NCBI RefSeq assembly: GCF_001949145.1
Contig: NW_019091362.1
Location: forward strand, 490,655-554,654
Length of the DNA stretch: 64,000 nucleotides
Source: Acanthaster planci
Taxonomy: Eukaryota > Echinodermata > Asteroidea > Valvatida > Acanthasteridae
Direction of reading: 5' to 3'
Shown here: positions 11,620-23,982 of the stretch, in pieces
Position numbering within the stretch: the first letter of the stretch is position 1
Layout: every line of letters starts with the position of its first letter
Position numbers and translations under genes: made by a program
The notes under the pieces: generated by a model
Seen by the model: the letters and a program-made list of their open reading frames with translations, nothing else
What the model was told of the DNA's origin: nothing
The model's database searches: none

Positions 11620-11760
11620 GTTCGCATGTATACGTACATGTACACACATTAACGCAGGAACGCAGTGTGTACGTACCAGGCTGCGTCACGGCTGGTAGGC
11701 CTACAATACATGGAAAGTACATGTACATGTACATGTAGGCCCTACCCGTACATCCATGAT
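11620..11760. repeat. TACATGTA repeat cluster
   Basis: Includes an uninterrupted run at about 11718-11737 and diverged TACGTACATGTACACA copies. Overlapping open frames read the repeat. Confidence 0.75.
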
Positions 11761-12147
11761 GCATGCAAATCTTGCGTATGTACTCTCCATCGGAGCCAGC
11801 TCTCAGTGCACGACTGGTGAATACATATAACGCTTGCCTTTTCTTGATTTTTTCATGTTTTACATCTAAATGAGAATACTAGTAAAAATCAACATTTTAC
11901 GTGACCCCAAAAGTCGTATGTGCCCTACAACCTCCTCCTCCCCATCGTACGCTTTGTACGACTGTGAAAATGTTGAAAACTTTGGACAGCTCCTTGGTAC
12001 CAGTACATGAGTACATGTACATGTTGAACACCCATTCTCCCAACTCTGGAGGATCCATGTTCATGTACTTACATTTAAAAATGTTCAGAAGAATCAAAAT
12101 TGAATGTGTGTGGTAAAAATACAATCCTCACGATTGGCTGAATTGTT

Positions 12148-12213
12148 CAGCATGTACATGTAACATGTACATGCTGCACATGTACATGTACCGGTACCAT
12201 ACCGGTACATGTA
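12148..12213. repeat. Two adjacent perfect hairpins made of the dispersed motif
   Basis: 12148-12176 is a perfect palindrome (arms CAGCATGTACATGT around a single A). Six bases later, 12183-12213 is another (arms TACATGTACCGGTA around CCA). Both are made of TACATGTA/TACCGGTA units. Confidence 0.85.
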
Positions 12214-13400
12214 TGCCATATGTACACATACCGTACTATCACAATCTTACAAACATTGAAGTTTGAACTTATTTAATTTAGACATCCTCAGGCCGTACAT
12301 ACATGTGTACATTGTGCATATGCAGTTTTGACAAATTGAATTCATTCAGGTCACTCCAGCCAAAAAGTCTCCAATTTGAATATCAAATCAGTCGGGTGAC
12401 TTTTTGGAGAAGGTCTGGGGCGATAAAAGGCGCCTGAAAATTCTACCAGCTTGCAGGCATGTTCAAGACTGAACTTCATTGTCTGGTAATTACCTAGCCT
12501 CAGAAGGGGTCTTTCCTGTGAGATCTCAGAGGTCTGGCTTGCTGGAGGTGAGACATAGTGAGAGAGGCCAGGCTATGGCCTGCAGGAGGATATGTTCAGC
12601 ACCAAGATCAGCTCACAGTAATTGGCAGACTAGTTCATGAATGATTTGATGGACCACATTAGAGGGGTTGGACAGAAACGTAGTTATTACCAGACATATC
12701 CAATTCTCCCCTTTGTGTACCGTGCACGGAAATTTGAAGATTGAAAGAAATGAAAGGCTGTGGCACAAAACCCTGATCTTCTTACAGACTGAAACCTGTC
12801 AATCATAAGCCATTTACTTTAAAGCAATGACTCTCTGTTGATAAACGCATGTGTATGAATTAATACACGTATTTCTTGTTTTTAAATTTGCCATCAACTT
12901 ACTTGTTGGGACAGACATCCCCCAAGATGCAGTCTATTACATGTACAGTAGATGTATTTCTGGCCTTATTTTTATTTTTTACAGTTTTCTAATATTTTTC
13001 TACTTACATGTACCAATGATAAATTAAATTTATTTCAGTGTACAAAATTCCTTGATAGTAGGTTGTCTCTAAGAGCTCTGTGATAGAGTACTATTGCACC
13101 TGATCCCCAGCCTTTCAATATTTATTGTTCATCTCTTGACCTGAGTGACCTTACTGGTCATCCATTTTTTTTTCAATGCATCTCACTTCCCCAGGGGGAT
13201 AAACTTGTCATCTGTCCCTCCTGTCTCCTGCTTATGCTCTCAGCTTTATTCCAGCCTGTTAATGAGATTGGAGAAGATTTCATTGCTTTATATTGTATCT
13301 ACGGTAGTGTGTGGGTGTTGCCAGAAGGAGTGAATGTATTGCTCTCACATAATCTAGGGTATAAACAGTCACATTTTAACCCACCCCAGAAACAAAGAAA

Positions 13401-13459
13401 TTAACCCTAACCCTCCTCAATCCTTCACCTGTTGGAGGATTGAGGAGGGTTAGCGTTAA
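13401..13459 (+). repeat. 59-bp foldback element, copy A (TTAACCCTAACC... hairpin)
   Basis: A 23-bp stem (13401-13423 with 13437-13459, one mismatch) closes a 13-nt loop (ttcacctgttgga). The ends are TTAACCCT and its near-complement. A second copy with the loop in the opposite orientation lies at 44471-44529. The TTAA-CCCT ends resemble piggyBac-type termini, and the arm also contains telomere-like CCCTAACCCT. Both readings are inference. Confidence 0.8.
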
Positions 13460-13849
13460 TAAATAAAACAAAAAAATAGAAAGGGATTTTTGAAATCAAT
13501 GCATCAATAAGATGAAATGACTTTTGAACTCTGAGTTAAGATCGTGATTATTTTCTCAAAGTTTTTCTGTAATTTAAAAGAATTTCACAATTTTTCAAGA
13601 TTTCTATCCAGCTGCAGGTCTTTTGTGTAATGGGGACATGCATTCTGAACTTTCTAGTACCGGTACATGCACATCATAATATGCATCAGTGTGCTCATAA
13701 ATGTTTATTCTGTACGCACCATTTACTTTTACTTTCATTAATTCAATCGACTATGGTACACTGATTTTACTTGGAATCTTTGCCCAGCTTTTTGTACCAG
13801 TAGATTTAATGCTGTTCATAAAATGCCTTGTGTGTGTATACAGTTTGTT

Positions 13850-14290
13850 AAGTGCAGGTACATGTTTGTATGTACCTTTGTTCTGTACATGTGCCGGTAT
13901 ACCGGCGCATGTACATGTACATAGGAGACGGGACACTTTGTACCACAAAAATGTGGAGTGAAAAGAATATGTATCGAATGTACATGTACAGTGTGCATGT
14001 ACCGATAGCAATAGCATATCGGTACTGTATTTTAAAAAGGTAATGCATGAACAATGTACATGTACAGACAGGTTTACTGATTCATTGTATGCGTATCATG
14101 AATATGTATAAAATACAGAATGTGAGCCTACATGCACTGTACAGTACATGTACTTGATGCATAACTGAACAATAAATAACTTACACACATGTACATACAA
14201 GTACATTGTACATGTGCGGTATGTTCCCTTTAATATTGCCCAACTTTTTCCAGTCGTGTACGTAGTGTATGGTGCAGCACACTACATGTA
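13850..14290. repeat. TACATGTA / TACCGGTA repeat cluster with a near-perfect 30-bp hairpin
   Basis: 13885-13914 is a 30-bp palindrome with one mismatched pair (GTACATGTGCCGG / CCGGCGCATGTAC). Many more single copies follow to about 14290. Confidence 0.8.
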
Positions 14291-14799
14291 CGTGTGTGTT
14301 AAAGTGCAATGGACAAGGGCCTCAAGTTCAACTACATTTCATCATCTGGGGTTTTGGAGGTAATGGTAGATAGATTGGCCATCTCCAAAGCAATATATCA
14401 TGAATTTATCAACACAACAGAACTGAGAGGCAATTTCTTTCCACAACCAACTTGGCCAATTTCAGAAACACACAAGGTCTAATGTTATGTTAATTATGTG
14501 TTGATGATATAACGGGGAGAAAGGCACACAGACATAAATGAAGCATGCATGAAGATTCATGTAAACTGGCGCTGTTGTGGCCCAAATGCATTAAAATGAG
14601 GAGTTTTGATGATGCGCAGAAAATGCACAATGTTATACATTTATATCCTAGATGCATAAACTTAAAATATAACTCTTAGCTGGTCAAAATAATTGTGAAA
14701 TTTGTTTCAAAATGACAGAGTAGGAGATGTTAATGGTGGAGGGGAGCGTAACTTGTGTTCTCATGCAGTAGTAACAGACTATGCCTCAGAGAAAAATGC

Positions 14800-15345
14800 G
14801 GTCCGTGTTTGAGTACCCAGACCTAAATCTTGGGCTGAATCGAGGGCTACTTTGTGTGTGTGTACATGTGAAGCTTCTAGAAAAAAGACAGCGACCCATG
14901 CGCATGCTTGTTTGCCGAGTCTACGTTGTCAGTGTGTCAAAGAAAAAGAGCTAAACACGTATCGGAATCTTCTAGTGGAAGTGACTGGATTCAATTCTTA
15001 TGACACTAACTATAATTTCCTCGGTGATGAATGAGGAGGACAGCACGGAACTTATCCGCATTGCGGGGCTGTCTGGGTCGCAAACCTGGTGGCATAGTGG
15101 TCCAACAGCATAGCACCGTACACCGGCAGAAGCGACAAGCGGAGGAGTCAGCGAGGCTTATGTGTCGCTTTTCTAAATTCGAAGTACTTCTGTGGATGCT
15201 GGAAAATTGTCTAAGCAGTCTTCCAAAAACCCTTTTACTTATTTGCGAGACCTGGGAAGGCTTAAAATCTACCCTTATTGCGTTGTCTGGGGACCATCAA
15301 TTCAATGCGTTATTGCACGTACGGAAACGTCGGGACCAGGTCTTA
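14800..15345. other. CpG-dense patch, possible intronic promoter or unrecognised exon
   Basis: Counting by eye there are roughly 28 CpG dinucleotides in about 550 bp, far more than in the flanks. Two open frames touch here: 14852-15034, and 15031-15366, whose ATG overlaps the stop of the first. I recognise neither product and see no convincing splice donor. It could be an alternative promoter/first exon of the neurabin-like gene, another gene's exon, or an old insertion. Confidence 0.35.
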
Positions 15346-15784
15346 GTGTACAAGATTCCTGTCTGAAACTACAAACTGTACAAGGTTGGGCTACAAATCA
15401 ACAAATCATGCACTTAAACTAGATGGATGGAACAATTAACGTATTGGACAAGAACCATGCAAGAAAATTACATTTTGAGCATGCCTCAACTATGAGACTC
15501 GCGTGTGAAGATATGCACTGTTTGCCGCCGTATCTCCCCATGATATTTAGGATCACCTGCATATTATTACTGCATAATGAGTGTTTCTGAAATCAGCGGA
15601 AAAAGGACTCACAGAAGCCCACTTTTGGACTTTTTTCTGTCATAAATGGGAAAACTGTTTCATTTTTTTCATGTTGATTTTGGAAGATGATCTTGTTACC
15701 TGTTATATAACCTTTAATTGGGGAAAAGAGGGTTTCTTTTCAATACCTCTTTAAAATTACAAGTCAGGCTCCTGGCAAAAGTGA

Positions 15785-16230
15785 TACATGCTTGTGTACA
15801 TGTACATTGACAAATACATGTATTACTAAGGGAGAGGATTTTCTGAAGCTTGGTTACCTCTTGAATAGGGTGTGGCTTTTAAAGGAATGAGATTGGTTCT
15901 TGTTCATTACTTATGCAGTGCATGTGAAGGTGTGAATAACAAGTTCTAAATTGCACGTCCACAGAACATCTTCCAAATTTTATATATGTACATGTACATT
16001 AGTAGATGTGATTATTTTATGTAGGCTACAGTGCACATGTCTCGTACACTGTACAGTACATGTACATGTACCCTTGGTCTTTCCACACATGTACATGTAC
16101 TGTACGGTATCAGTGCTTGTATGCATGCTATTAGATGAAGGCCTATCTTTGCCTGCTGTTTTGCACAAGGCTTTACATGTACATACTTACATGTACATGC
16201 ATGGCTAGCCCAATGCTACATGTATGATGC
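15785..16230. repeat. TACATGTA repeat cluster
   Basis: Copies at about 15795-15825, 15985-16000, 16040-16070, 16086-16110 and 16170-16200. Confidence 0.75.
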
Positions 16231-16580
16231 ACGTGTGTATGAAGTAGGTTAATTGCAGTTGGCTTTAATGACTTGAAAAAGAAATGAAGAAACTTGCATA
16301 ACATTCACATGGCAAACAGTTTTACTGCTGGTATGATTGAGCGAATGGACCATGAGTCACAGACGAATAACGACTCTAGCAAGCTCCATCTCATAAATAA
16401 CAAAGTACATGTACCGGGAAGACATTAAGTCACATCTGGTGAGGCCTGTGCACTTCATCCACTGTGCCTGATTGGGATGTCTCATTTTCGTGATACACTG
16501 GACATGTACGGTATCTTGGGCTTGTACAATGTTATGTCACAGTGCACACCGTTTGAGACAGATGTTGCTTACACAGTGAA

Positions 16581-16759
16581 GAATACGGGCATTTCACAGT
16601 AGTGCGCCTCCAAGAGTTTGCAACGCGTTGACCAATCACAGTGCACGAAATTTGTCGACCCAATGCGCATTCGGAAAGGCTCGACAAATTTCGCGCATTG
16701 TGATTGGCCAACGCATTATAAACTCTTGGAGGCGCACTATTGTGAATTGTCCGTATTTT
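16581..16759. mobile_element. ~179-bp foldback (MITE-like) element
   Basis: The left arm 16600-16658 and right arm 16681-16739 are reverse complements with only about half a dozen differences. A weaker match extends outward to AATACGG / CCGTATT at the two ends. The arms contain GTGCGCCTCC, CCAATCACA and GAAATTTGTCGA. A short spacer of about 22 bp separates them. There is no coding capacity. I see no clear target duplication. Confidence 0.75.
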
Positions 16760-17304
16760 GCAGAAGTTTTGAGAGTGAAGTGTCCCACGGGTTAGAATGA
16801 AAAGGGTTGTACATGTACATGTACAACTTGGATTAACGATATGAAATTGAGAATACAGTAGATATTAAGAAATAGAATTAAGAGATTAACCTGGACCCTG
16901 AAGGCTAACCCGGGTACCTGAATGCCAACCCGGGACCATGCATTTGCTATATTGTACCTGTACCAGTATATTTGAACTTTGAACCCAGAGCTTGCTCTTT
17001 ACAGTTTAAATAGTCTGTCAATACGTATCAAGCTTAAAAAGTGGCTGGATTCTGTTGTCTTTAATCTTGCAAATCCTTCCAAACTTCCAGTACATTTGGA
17101 AGGATCATCTGATAGGATGCGCATTATTGGAGTACTACAAAGCTGTATTAAATACAGGCATCAGTGTGAATTCAACAACCCTGGATCTGTGAACCAATGT
17201 ACATGTACTAGTACATGAAAACATATTATATATGTTTGTACATTGACACTAGTTACGGTTACATTTTAAAAAAAATTTGTGTGAAAGAACTTCTGGTATA
17301 GATA

Positions 17305-17465
17305 TGCAATGCTGGCATCTCTGTGGTGTCTTAGAGGCTGTTTTTTTGTTTTTTAAAATGTAGTATGGTAACAATGAATGCACAAAAAGTTCATTCGAGC
17401 CTATCCAAGTCATACAAAGCTCTTGCCCTCTGAGGATGCGTTAACGCACAACCTCTATTTTGTGC
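17305..17465 (+). repeat. Dispersed repeat, copy 1 (partner at 19675)
   Basis: It shares an ordered series of matching blocks with 19675-19835: TGCTGGC-TCTC, GTCT-AGAG, AATGCACAAAA, CCTATCCAAGT or CTATCCAAGT, TGCCCTC and CACAACCTC or CATAACCTC. An unnamed interspersed family, old and diverged. Confidence 0.65.
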
Positions 17466-17608
17466 ACATTAAAATGTAAACGTTTACCGTACCGGTGCAT
17501 GTTCATATGCATTCTGAAAATCAGTGGTACCATTAATGTGGAAAAAATACTCACTTATGACTTAAGACAATTTGAATTTGGAAAAATGTGAAATCTTTGA
17601 TGGCAGGA

Positions 17609-17807
17609 CAGTGCAACAGTCATGAGATTCACCTTCAGTGAGCGAGGTGGCTTGACCCAAGAAGACCAAGAGATCCAAATGACGAGACTGAATGATAGAC
17701 AAGCTTCCTTTGTCCCACTTTCTTCTCCAGAAATGTCAGGACAAAAAAAAAATATGGAGTCAGTTTCCTCTGTCTGTGATATCATGCCTTGCTATACCGG
17801 TATGTAG
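17609..17807 (+). other. Protein-like open stretch of unknown status
   Basis: An acceptor-like site (ctttgatggcag|GAC) opens a frame reading DSATVMRFTFSERGG then LTQEDQEIQMTRLNDR, to a stop at 17807. A good donor (ACCG|GTATGT at about 17800) would leave phase 1. The composition looks like real protein, with few repeats. That phase cannot join the downstream neurabin exon (phase 0), so it is not a simple missing exon. It may be a poison or alternative exon, or chance. Confidence 0.25.
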
Positions 17808-17934
17808 CAGTACTGTGGTTTCACCCTGTCCTGTCTCTATGGTGATACCAACCCATGATGATCCCAAATGAAACCAATGAATAAAAATGAGGGGTGTGTT
17901 CAATTAATAAAACATTCACAAAGGACTTCAGTGT

Positions 17935-18300
17935 ACACATTACCTGAAGCCCTGGTATATGTACATGTAAGGAAGTTGGTGGAGCTCATGCATAAATACA
18001 TGCACGTACATGTACAGTGTATGTATTTTAATTTTTTGTGTGAGGGGGGATGGGTGAGTATAAGACGGGTACATCTTTAGGCTCACAGACTCTCTCGACA
18101 CAGAAAAAAATTCTGTATTATTTTTGTTGCAAAGAAAATGTAAATTTTTGGTGTCTTTTGTGTGGAATGTATGAAAAAGGGAGGGACACACGAGCTGGTA
18201 CATGTACTGTAGAAATGTACATGTGTACTGGGGCTGCATGTGTGTAAATTATGCATGTGCATGTATTTACAATGATGGGTGTTGGAGCACATACATGCAA
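17935..18300. repeat. TACATGTA repeat cluster, sparse
   Basis: Copies at about 17957-17970, 18001-18020, 18197-18230 and 18255-18300, mixed with diverged variants. Confidence 0.65.
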
Positions 18301-19130
18301 ATGTAAATTAGTATCACTTTGCGGCCAAATATAGAATTGCTCCTGTGGCAGTCTCTCAGTTATCACACAAAAGCTGTTCCAGGATGCAATCCCGATAGTG
18401 TAATATGTAAACACAGTTATAGGTCTCCTGAGAAATTAATGTACCCTGTAAAGTACCTGAAGACCGTACCTGAATAGTGTCTGGTAATGGTTTGTTCCTG
18501 GCCTCTCCCTACTCCCCTACATTTCCTCTCAGGACACAGCCCACTGACCCATTTTTTCCCCCAATTATGGTACCACCAGGTCTCTCCTTTCTGGTTTTTC
18601 TGTTATGAGGATGAATCATGACATTGGTGGGGATTCCTGGCAGTTATTGGCACTTGATGGGGTCTGATGGGACCCAACTTCATGCACATGTATCTCTTCA
18701 GGGTCCAGCCAACTGTGAAATTGACAGTTTTATTAGGATGATGTGTACAGATCTAGGATCTGGGCAGACAAAGATGGGTCATAAGAACCAAGGGTGTACA
18801 TGTAGTGCATGCCCCAACAATTATGGAATGTCGTTGCTGAGATAAAACTGAACTAGACCCACACCTCACAGCTTGTGAATGTGTGGGCATGTACATGTAC
18901 ATTGTTGTACATTGCTGTACACGTATTCTTCATTGCACACTTTCCCTTCTGTCACACACGTACTGGTATTATATGTGCATGTATGACGTATGTTCTAGCA
19001 AAGGAAGACAATGTACATAGATAATCATACATTGTAGCATTTCCAGATGTCCAGTACATTGCAACTGAAACTGAACCCAGTTAATGACTGAGAATAATTG
19101 CGAACAAAATTCTGTTTATATTCCTGAAAA

Positions 19131-19365
19131 ACGTGTGAACTTTTTCCCATTTGTGAAAAAAAGCTGTGAAATTGTATCAACTTGTGACAAAAAGGTGTGA
19201 ACATTTTTCCCCGTTGTAAAATAAGTTGATGAGTTCTTTTTTCACAGAGGACAAAAAGTGAAAATTTTTAACACTGAGGGGAAGATTTTTCATAATTTAT
19301 GAAATGAATATTCATATTCCCGGATGGGAAATGTGTGAACATTTTCCCTCTTGAGGTTAATTTTC
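19131..19365 (+). repeat. Degenerate tandem repeat of GTGTGAACATTTTTCCC-type units
   Basis: GTGTGAAC followed by a T-rich, CCC-ending tail recurs at about 19133, 19195 and 19333, with related pieces between (TGTGAAATTG, TTGTGACAAAAAG). Unit spacing is irregular, and the whole is AT-rich. Confidence 0.55.
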
Positions 19366-19674
19366 ATTTGCAATGTACATGTACTTACATGTGAACTGTA
19401 TGCACCAACCATCAGTCATAGACCATGTGACCATGTCAAGATAGGTCTAGTCAGTATGACGACTTCATGGCAATGTGAGTTACAGTGTTCTGTGCACCTA
19501 GCGCATCACACGCTTGAGTATTTCCTGTAGTTTGATATATTGGCTCTCAATGTTTGTTTACATTTTTCTTCTTAAGCCTTTGCACCTCTTCATTTGAGAG
19601 GTTGATACCACATTCAGATTCTTCATTTCCCCGTACATTGCACATGAAGTAGATTTATGTACATGTACACAGAG

Positions 19675-19835
19675 GTTATGCCTTGCTGGCGTCTCCATGG
19701 AGTCTCAGAGTTTTTTTGTTATTTTGATTTAGTTACAACAAATGCACAAAAGGTTAAGGCCTACTTGAGTCTATCCAAGTGGTACAAAACTGTTGCCCTC
19801 GTAGGACACATTAACACATAACCTCCATCGAATGT
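19675..19835 (+). repeat. Dispersed repeat, copy 2 (partner at 17305)
   Basis: Same block order and orientation as 17305-17465. The two copies are about 2.4 kb apart. Confidence 0.65.
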
Positions 19836-19914
19836 TGAACTTCATGTAAATTCTCTGTACTTCGAATGAATTTAACCCATAATTTCTATTCTAATCGGGT
19901 GCTTAGTAGATCAC

Positions 19915-20115
19915 AAAATGTACATGAACATGTACATGTAGGATCTGGTGATCTGTGCAAAAAGCATACTGGTACATGTACGTGTGTACAGTGTACATAA
20001 TGTGTACTTGCCTTGAGCATTTCTCATGAATGTGTTTACTATTATTAGGGCAGGATAGCCTACATGTATCATGTAGTTACATACCATACCTGCATACAAA
20101 TATGTACATTTGTAC
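19915..20115. repeat. TACATGTA repeat cluster
   Basis: Copies at about 19918-19940, 19972-20000 and 20060-20075. Confidence 0.7.
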
Positions 20116-20319
20116 ATAATTTTGTTTTAGAAACATCCTTCTTGACTACTGGAAAGCCTTATGTAACACAAATTTCCAGGGAGTTTGTCAACCTTGAAAA
20201 GTCATATTGATTTACAGTAACCAGTTTCAAATAACAGACAGAAGCCAGCCTTTGTTAAGAACAGCCGAGATATTATGCCATTTCTTTTAAATAGCCATAC
20301 TAGGCATAGAACTTCTTAG

Positions 20320-20352
20320 TGTACATGTACATGTACTGTACATGTACATGTC
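20320..20352. repeat. Tandem ACATGT run
   Basis: Two runs of GTACATGTACATGT separated by ACT, forming one long alternating purine-pyrimidine tract. Confidence 0.75.
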
Positions 20353-23300
20353 CAAAATCTCTAGTTAAAGACATGTTACAAGTATATATAGTACAGTAAC
20401 ATCACAACAGGACCTCACTTGACCTCAGTGTCCTTAGGAACCCAGACACTAAGCACCTGTCATTGAGATGGTTGATTGACAGCCTTATTGACTGGCTGTC
20501 AGTGGATGGTAAGGGCTTACTAGGTTTTATGTACAGAATAAGTACAGTGACCCCCTCACCAGCATACGGTACAATGGAACATGCAGCTCTTGGTTTGGGA
20601 ACAATGCTGTAGAGTTTACATGTGTCCAGTTCATTGAAATACATGTACAAAGTGTACATAGAGACACCTAAGGTATGCGTTTGTGTTTGTGAACATTGGA
20701 GCCTTTAAATATTAAATGGACCCTGTACTATACCACTACATGTACATTCTCCACACTTGAACTGATCTTTTCTGAAGTACCGCGGTGGGGAAATGCAAAC
20801 AGTTTGAGCTAAGTTTGGGAAAAACACCTTTCATTCCACCCGCATCAAAATTTGAATCCTTGTTGAGACATTGCTGGGTTCTCTTGTACGGTACTAAAAT
20901 ATTTGGGTGTTTTCAAAATGCTCCCATGTGAACAGAAACTGTACTTTCCCGGGTTAAAATTTCCACTCAGTGTCCCTCATCTGAAACCCTTCAATTTGCT
21001 GCAGAATATTACACATTAAAAGGGTCCTTTCTGAGTAATTTCCAGATATCCACATTTATGCTTGTGGTGACTTGTTCATCTTAACTGCTTCTAGGAGACC
21101 TTTTCAGCCCACTCTTCTGTGTCTCCACAAGGCACCAACTTGAAGCACACATGTTCAGATACATGGGCATGTACCAGGCACATGTACATGTTGCAGGCTC
21201 CTGGGCACAACTGTACAAATCTCTGTGTGGCCACTGAGTGACCATAGCAACCAAGCCGCTGAAAGTACACGCACAGTTCAGAGGAAGTTGTTGTGGCACC
21301 CTGAAACTTACATCATTTTTAATACCAGTAGGTGTAAGGTTCTGAGGTTTTTTGGTTAGAACGTGTGGTGTAGTATTCTCAGTAGCAGCAGGATCCTCAT
21401 CACCACTGTGACCTCCTCACCACCATCGGCACTAACCACCTTCATACCCACAACCATACTCATGATCAACTTTACATTGTACATCTCTCACCATACAACC
21501 ACCCGACCTCCAGTCAGCCGTGACCAACACTGTCATTATTACCAGGTTATTGCTGTGAGTTCCATTGCCTGAATATTGGGATCCAGATTGAAAAAAGGGG
21601 ATTGTGTGATAAGTCCCTTGACGACCTATCATCACGTGCAGGAAGGGGTGTATTCTGTGTGGATCTCAGAACAAAACTGCAGCCCAGAAATGTGTCACAG
21701 ACAGCACTTTTTCAGTAATGACCTCTGTCTAGACAAACCCAGTGGGAATTGTGTCATAAAGCCGACCCTGAATTATTCATGCCACAATCACTGAATACAG
21801 TCTATTCATTTCCCTTCTTGGAAAACTCCATGCTAAAAGTTATGAGGAAGTGAAATTGCTGCAAGTATACTTTTACAAGTATGTTTGTACATGTATACTT
21901 CATTTAAAAAAAAGAGGTGAAAGCATTTGTGTTGAGATTGATATGAGCATGACATCATAAAAGAAGAGGCAAATTATTGTACATTGTTTTGTTTCTCTAA
22001 TGCTGTTTGTTTGGCCAAACATACAATGACATGTATACGTGTCAGTATTTGCTGGTATGGAAGGCCTTGGGAAAAACATGTTACACATGATCAACCTGTA
22101 CATGCTACATTTTCCAGGGAAGGAAATGATACCCTGCTTCATTTGCAGTATAACCCAACATCATGTACGTTGCAGTGAGCTTATTGTTTTGGAAAACTGC
22201 TCAATTGTCGGCTTGAGTCATTCCAATAAAAATATTATGTTAGATGAGAGTTTTGATTTCTAATTTCGCTTGACTGACTGTGAAGTGCAGTAGTGTTATC
22301 ATTGCATTGACCGCTCACAGTATTTCAAACATCACTGGTATCACTTTCATGCTATTGCAAGTGCCTTGCTTGTTATACGTATTGCTACATGTATATACAC
22401 GTGTGAAGATAAACAAATTATGTATATAAACAACTACATGTACAGGTACATGTACAGTTCAATAGGAACCCTGCTATGCTAATAAGCTCACACACAAATG
22501 TATAGCGCTTCATTAAGTCATTTTGTTTTGTTTGGGAAGAACTCGGAATCAGTTTTGAGAAGACCACCAAAAACGAAAGGATCGAAGTTTGAAAGATATG
22601 ATTTCCAATACAGCACAAATGTAGAGGAGTTTTTTCTGTTGTTGTCCACAAAAAGTACAAGTACTTGGCCTATAGTTGTTCACTAGGCACTTCTTTCTGT
22701 GGCAACATTCATGTACTGGTACTGATCCACGCACATGTACATCCCATGGAGGAAAGAAAAGACACATAGGGATACTTGTGCAATGTACATGTTTGTATCC
22801 ACATGTACAGAATTCATGTTGCTGATCAAAGTGTTGTCCAGATGAAGTGGAGAAAGGGCATTAACATGTACATGTACCGCTCACTGTGATCTTCAGTAAC
22901 TACAAATAATTTCATGCAGAATGCCAAATGTTGCAACGCTGTACCGATGTAACGGTATATGTACATTTATGTACCAGTATGGGATAACCTGCAAACTCTA
23001 GGTCTGCAGGTGTTGGAGTTGAAAAAACAATGTGTGTCACCATCCTGATTGCTACATGTACATGCATGTAGGACCTACAGTATGTCTGTGTTTCCTGTCC
23101 GAGGTTATAAACCAGTGTTTTCTTTCCCATCTAACATTGTCCTTAGGGAGGGACGTTAGATTTTTGTATCACCCTGGAAACTGCATCCTTTTGGATGTTC
23201 TGTTTACGCTCTAAGTCAGTTTAACTTGTGGCCCAAATGTGTGTTCTTCTCTTTGTGTTTCTTTGAATCATGTTGTGTTAATACAACTTGTGCCATGGAA

Positions 23301-23982
23301 TACTGTGGCTCAACAAGAACTGAACTGGTTGTGTAGCAACTATAGAGGGCGCTTGTCATTGGTTCTACCGGTATAAACTTGACAGAGCATGCAGATTTGT
23401 GTTGTGTTGTCTGCAGGTTAGACAGTAAGAATCCAATTTTTACACATGCTCATTAACCTAAAATACATGAGGACTACAGAAAAGGCAAATATGTGTACAT
23501 TGCAAAATGAATTTCAGTTTGGTCCTTTCTTGTACATGTACTACAGGTAATTGTTTACTGTTGTGAAAAACTAAATAATCCTACTTACTTAGTGCCCAAA
23601 CAGGCTAATCTTCAGAAGAACTTGGATCCCAACACCTGAGCAGACATTCTTGAGTCATTGTCTAACCAACAGGATGTGGTTTTTCAGGAGTCTACAAGAT
23701 ATCAAGATTAGTGGCCTAGTCTAGATTTCCTGTCTTGTTATTCGGCTGCATGTATGCCACATTCTAAAATTGCACTTTTTACGACTGTAAATTGCCAGAT
23801 TAACAAAATCATAGCTATTTGAGAGAAAACTCCCTGTTAGATTTAATAAAAAGCCTGAAAAAACAGACCATTTTATTGTTGGCACTGCTATAACCCCTGT
23901 GCTGTATGTTTGGTGGATTTCTGTGGATCTCCTGAACCAAATACTCGGTAATTATGTGTAATTCTCTGTTATCTCATCGCAG

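Larger units (their letters stand above)
7658..23982 (+). other. Intron of the neurabin-like gene (second large intron)
   Basis: About 16.3 kb lie between the two downstream exons. It has many palindromic repeat clusters, three hairpin elements, a GGTCTC minisatellite-like patch and a related pair of direct repeats (17.3 and 19.7 kb). A CpG-dense patch lies at 14.8-15.4 kb. One protein-like open stretch (17609-17807) does not fit the phase of the flanking exons. Confidence 0.55.

Noticed and set aside
13701-14054. Five overlapping frames of 60-88 codons
   Set aside because: Same repeat explanation. No frame dominates.
20400-20612. Open + frame of about 70 codons with acceptor-like (acaacag) and donor-like (gatg|gtaagg) sites
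   Set aside because: The phases (2 in, 1 out) do not fit the neurabin exons, there is no start codon context, and the peptide is not recognised.
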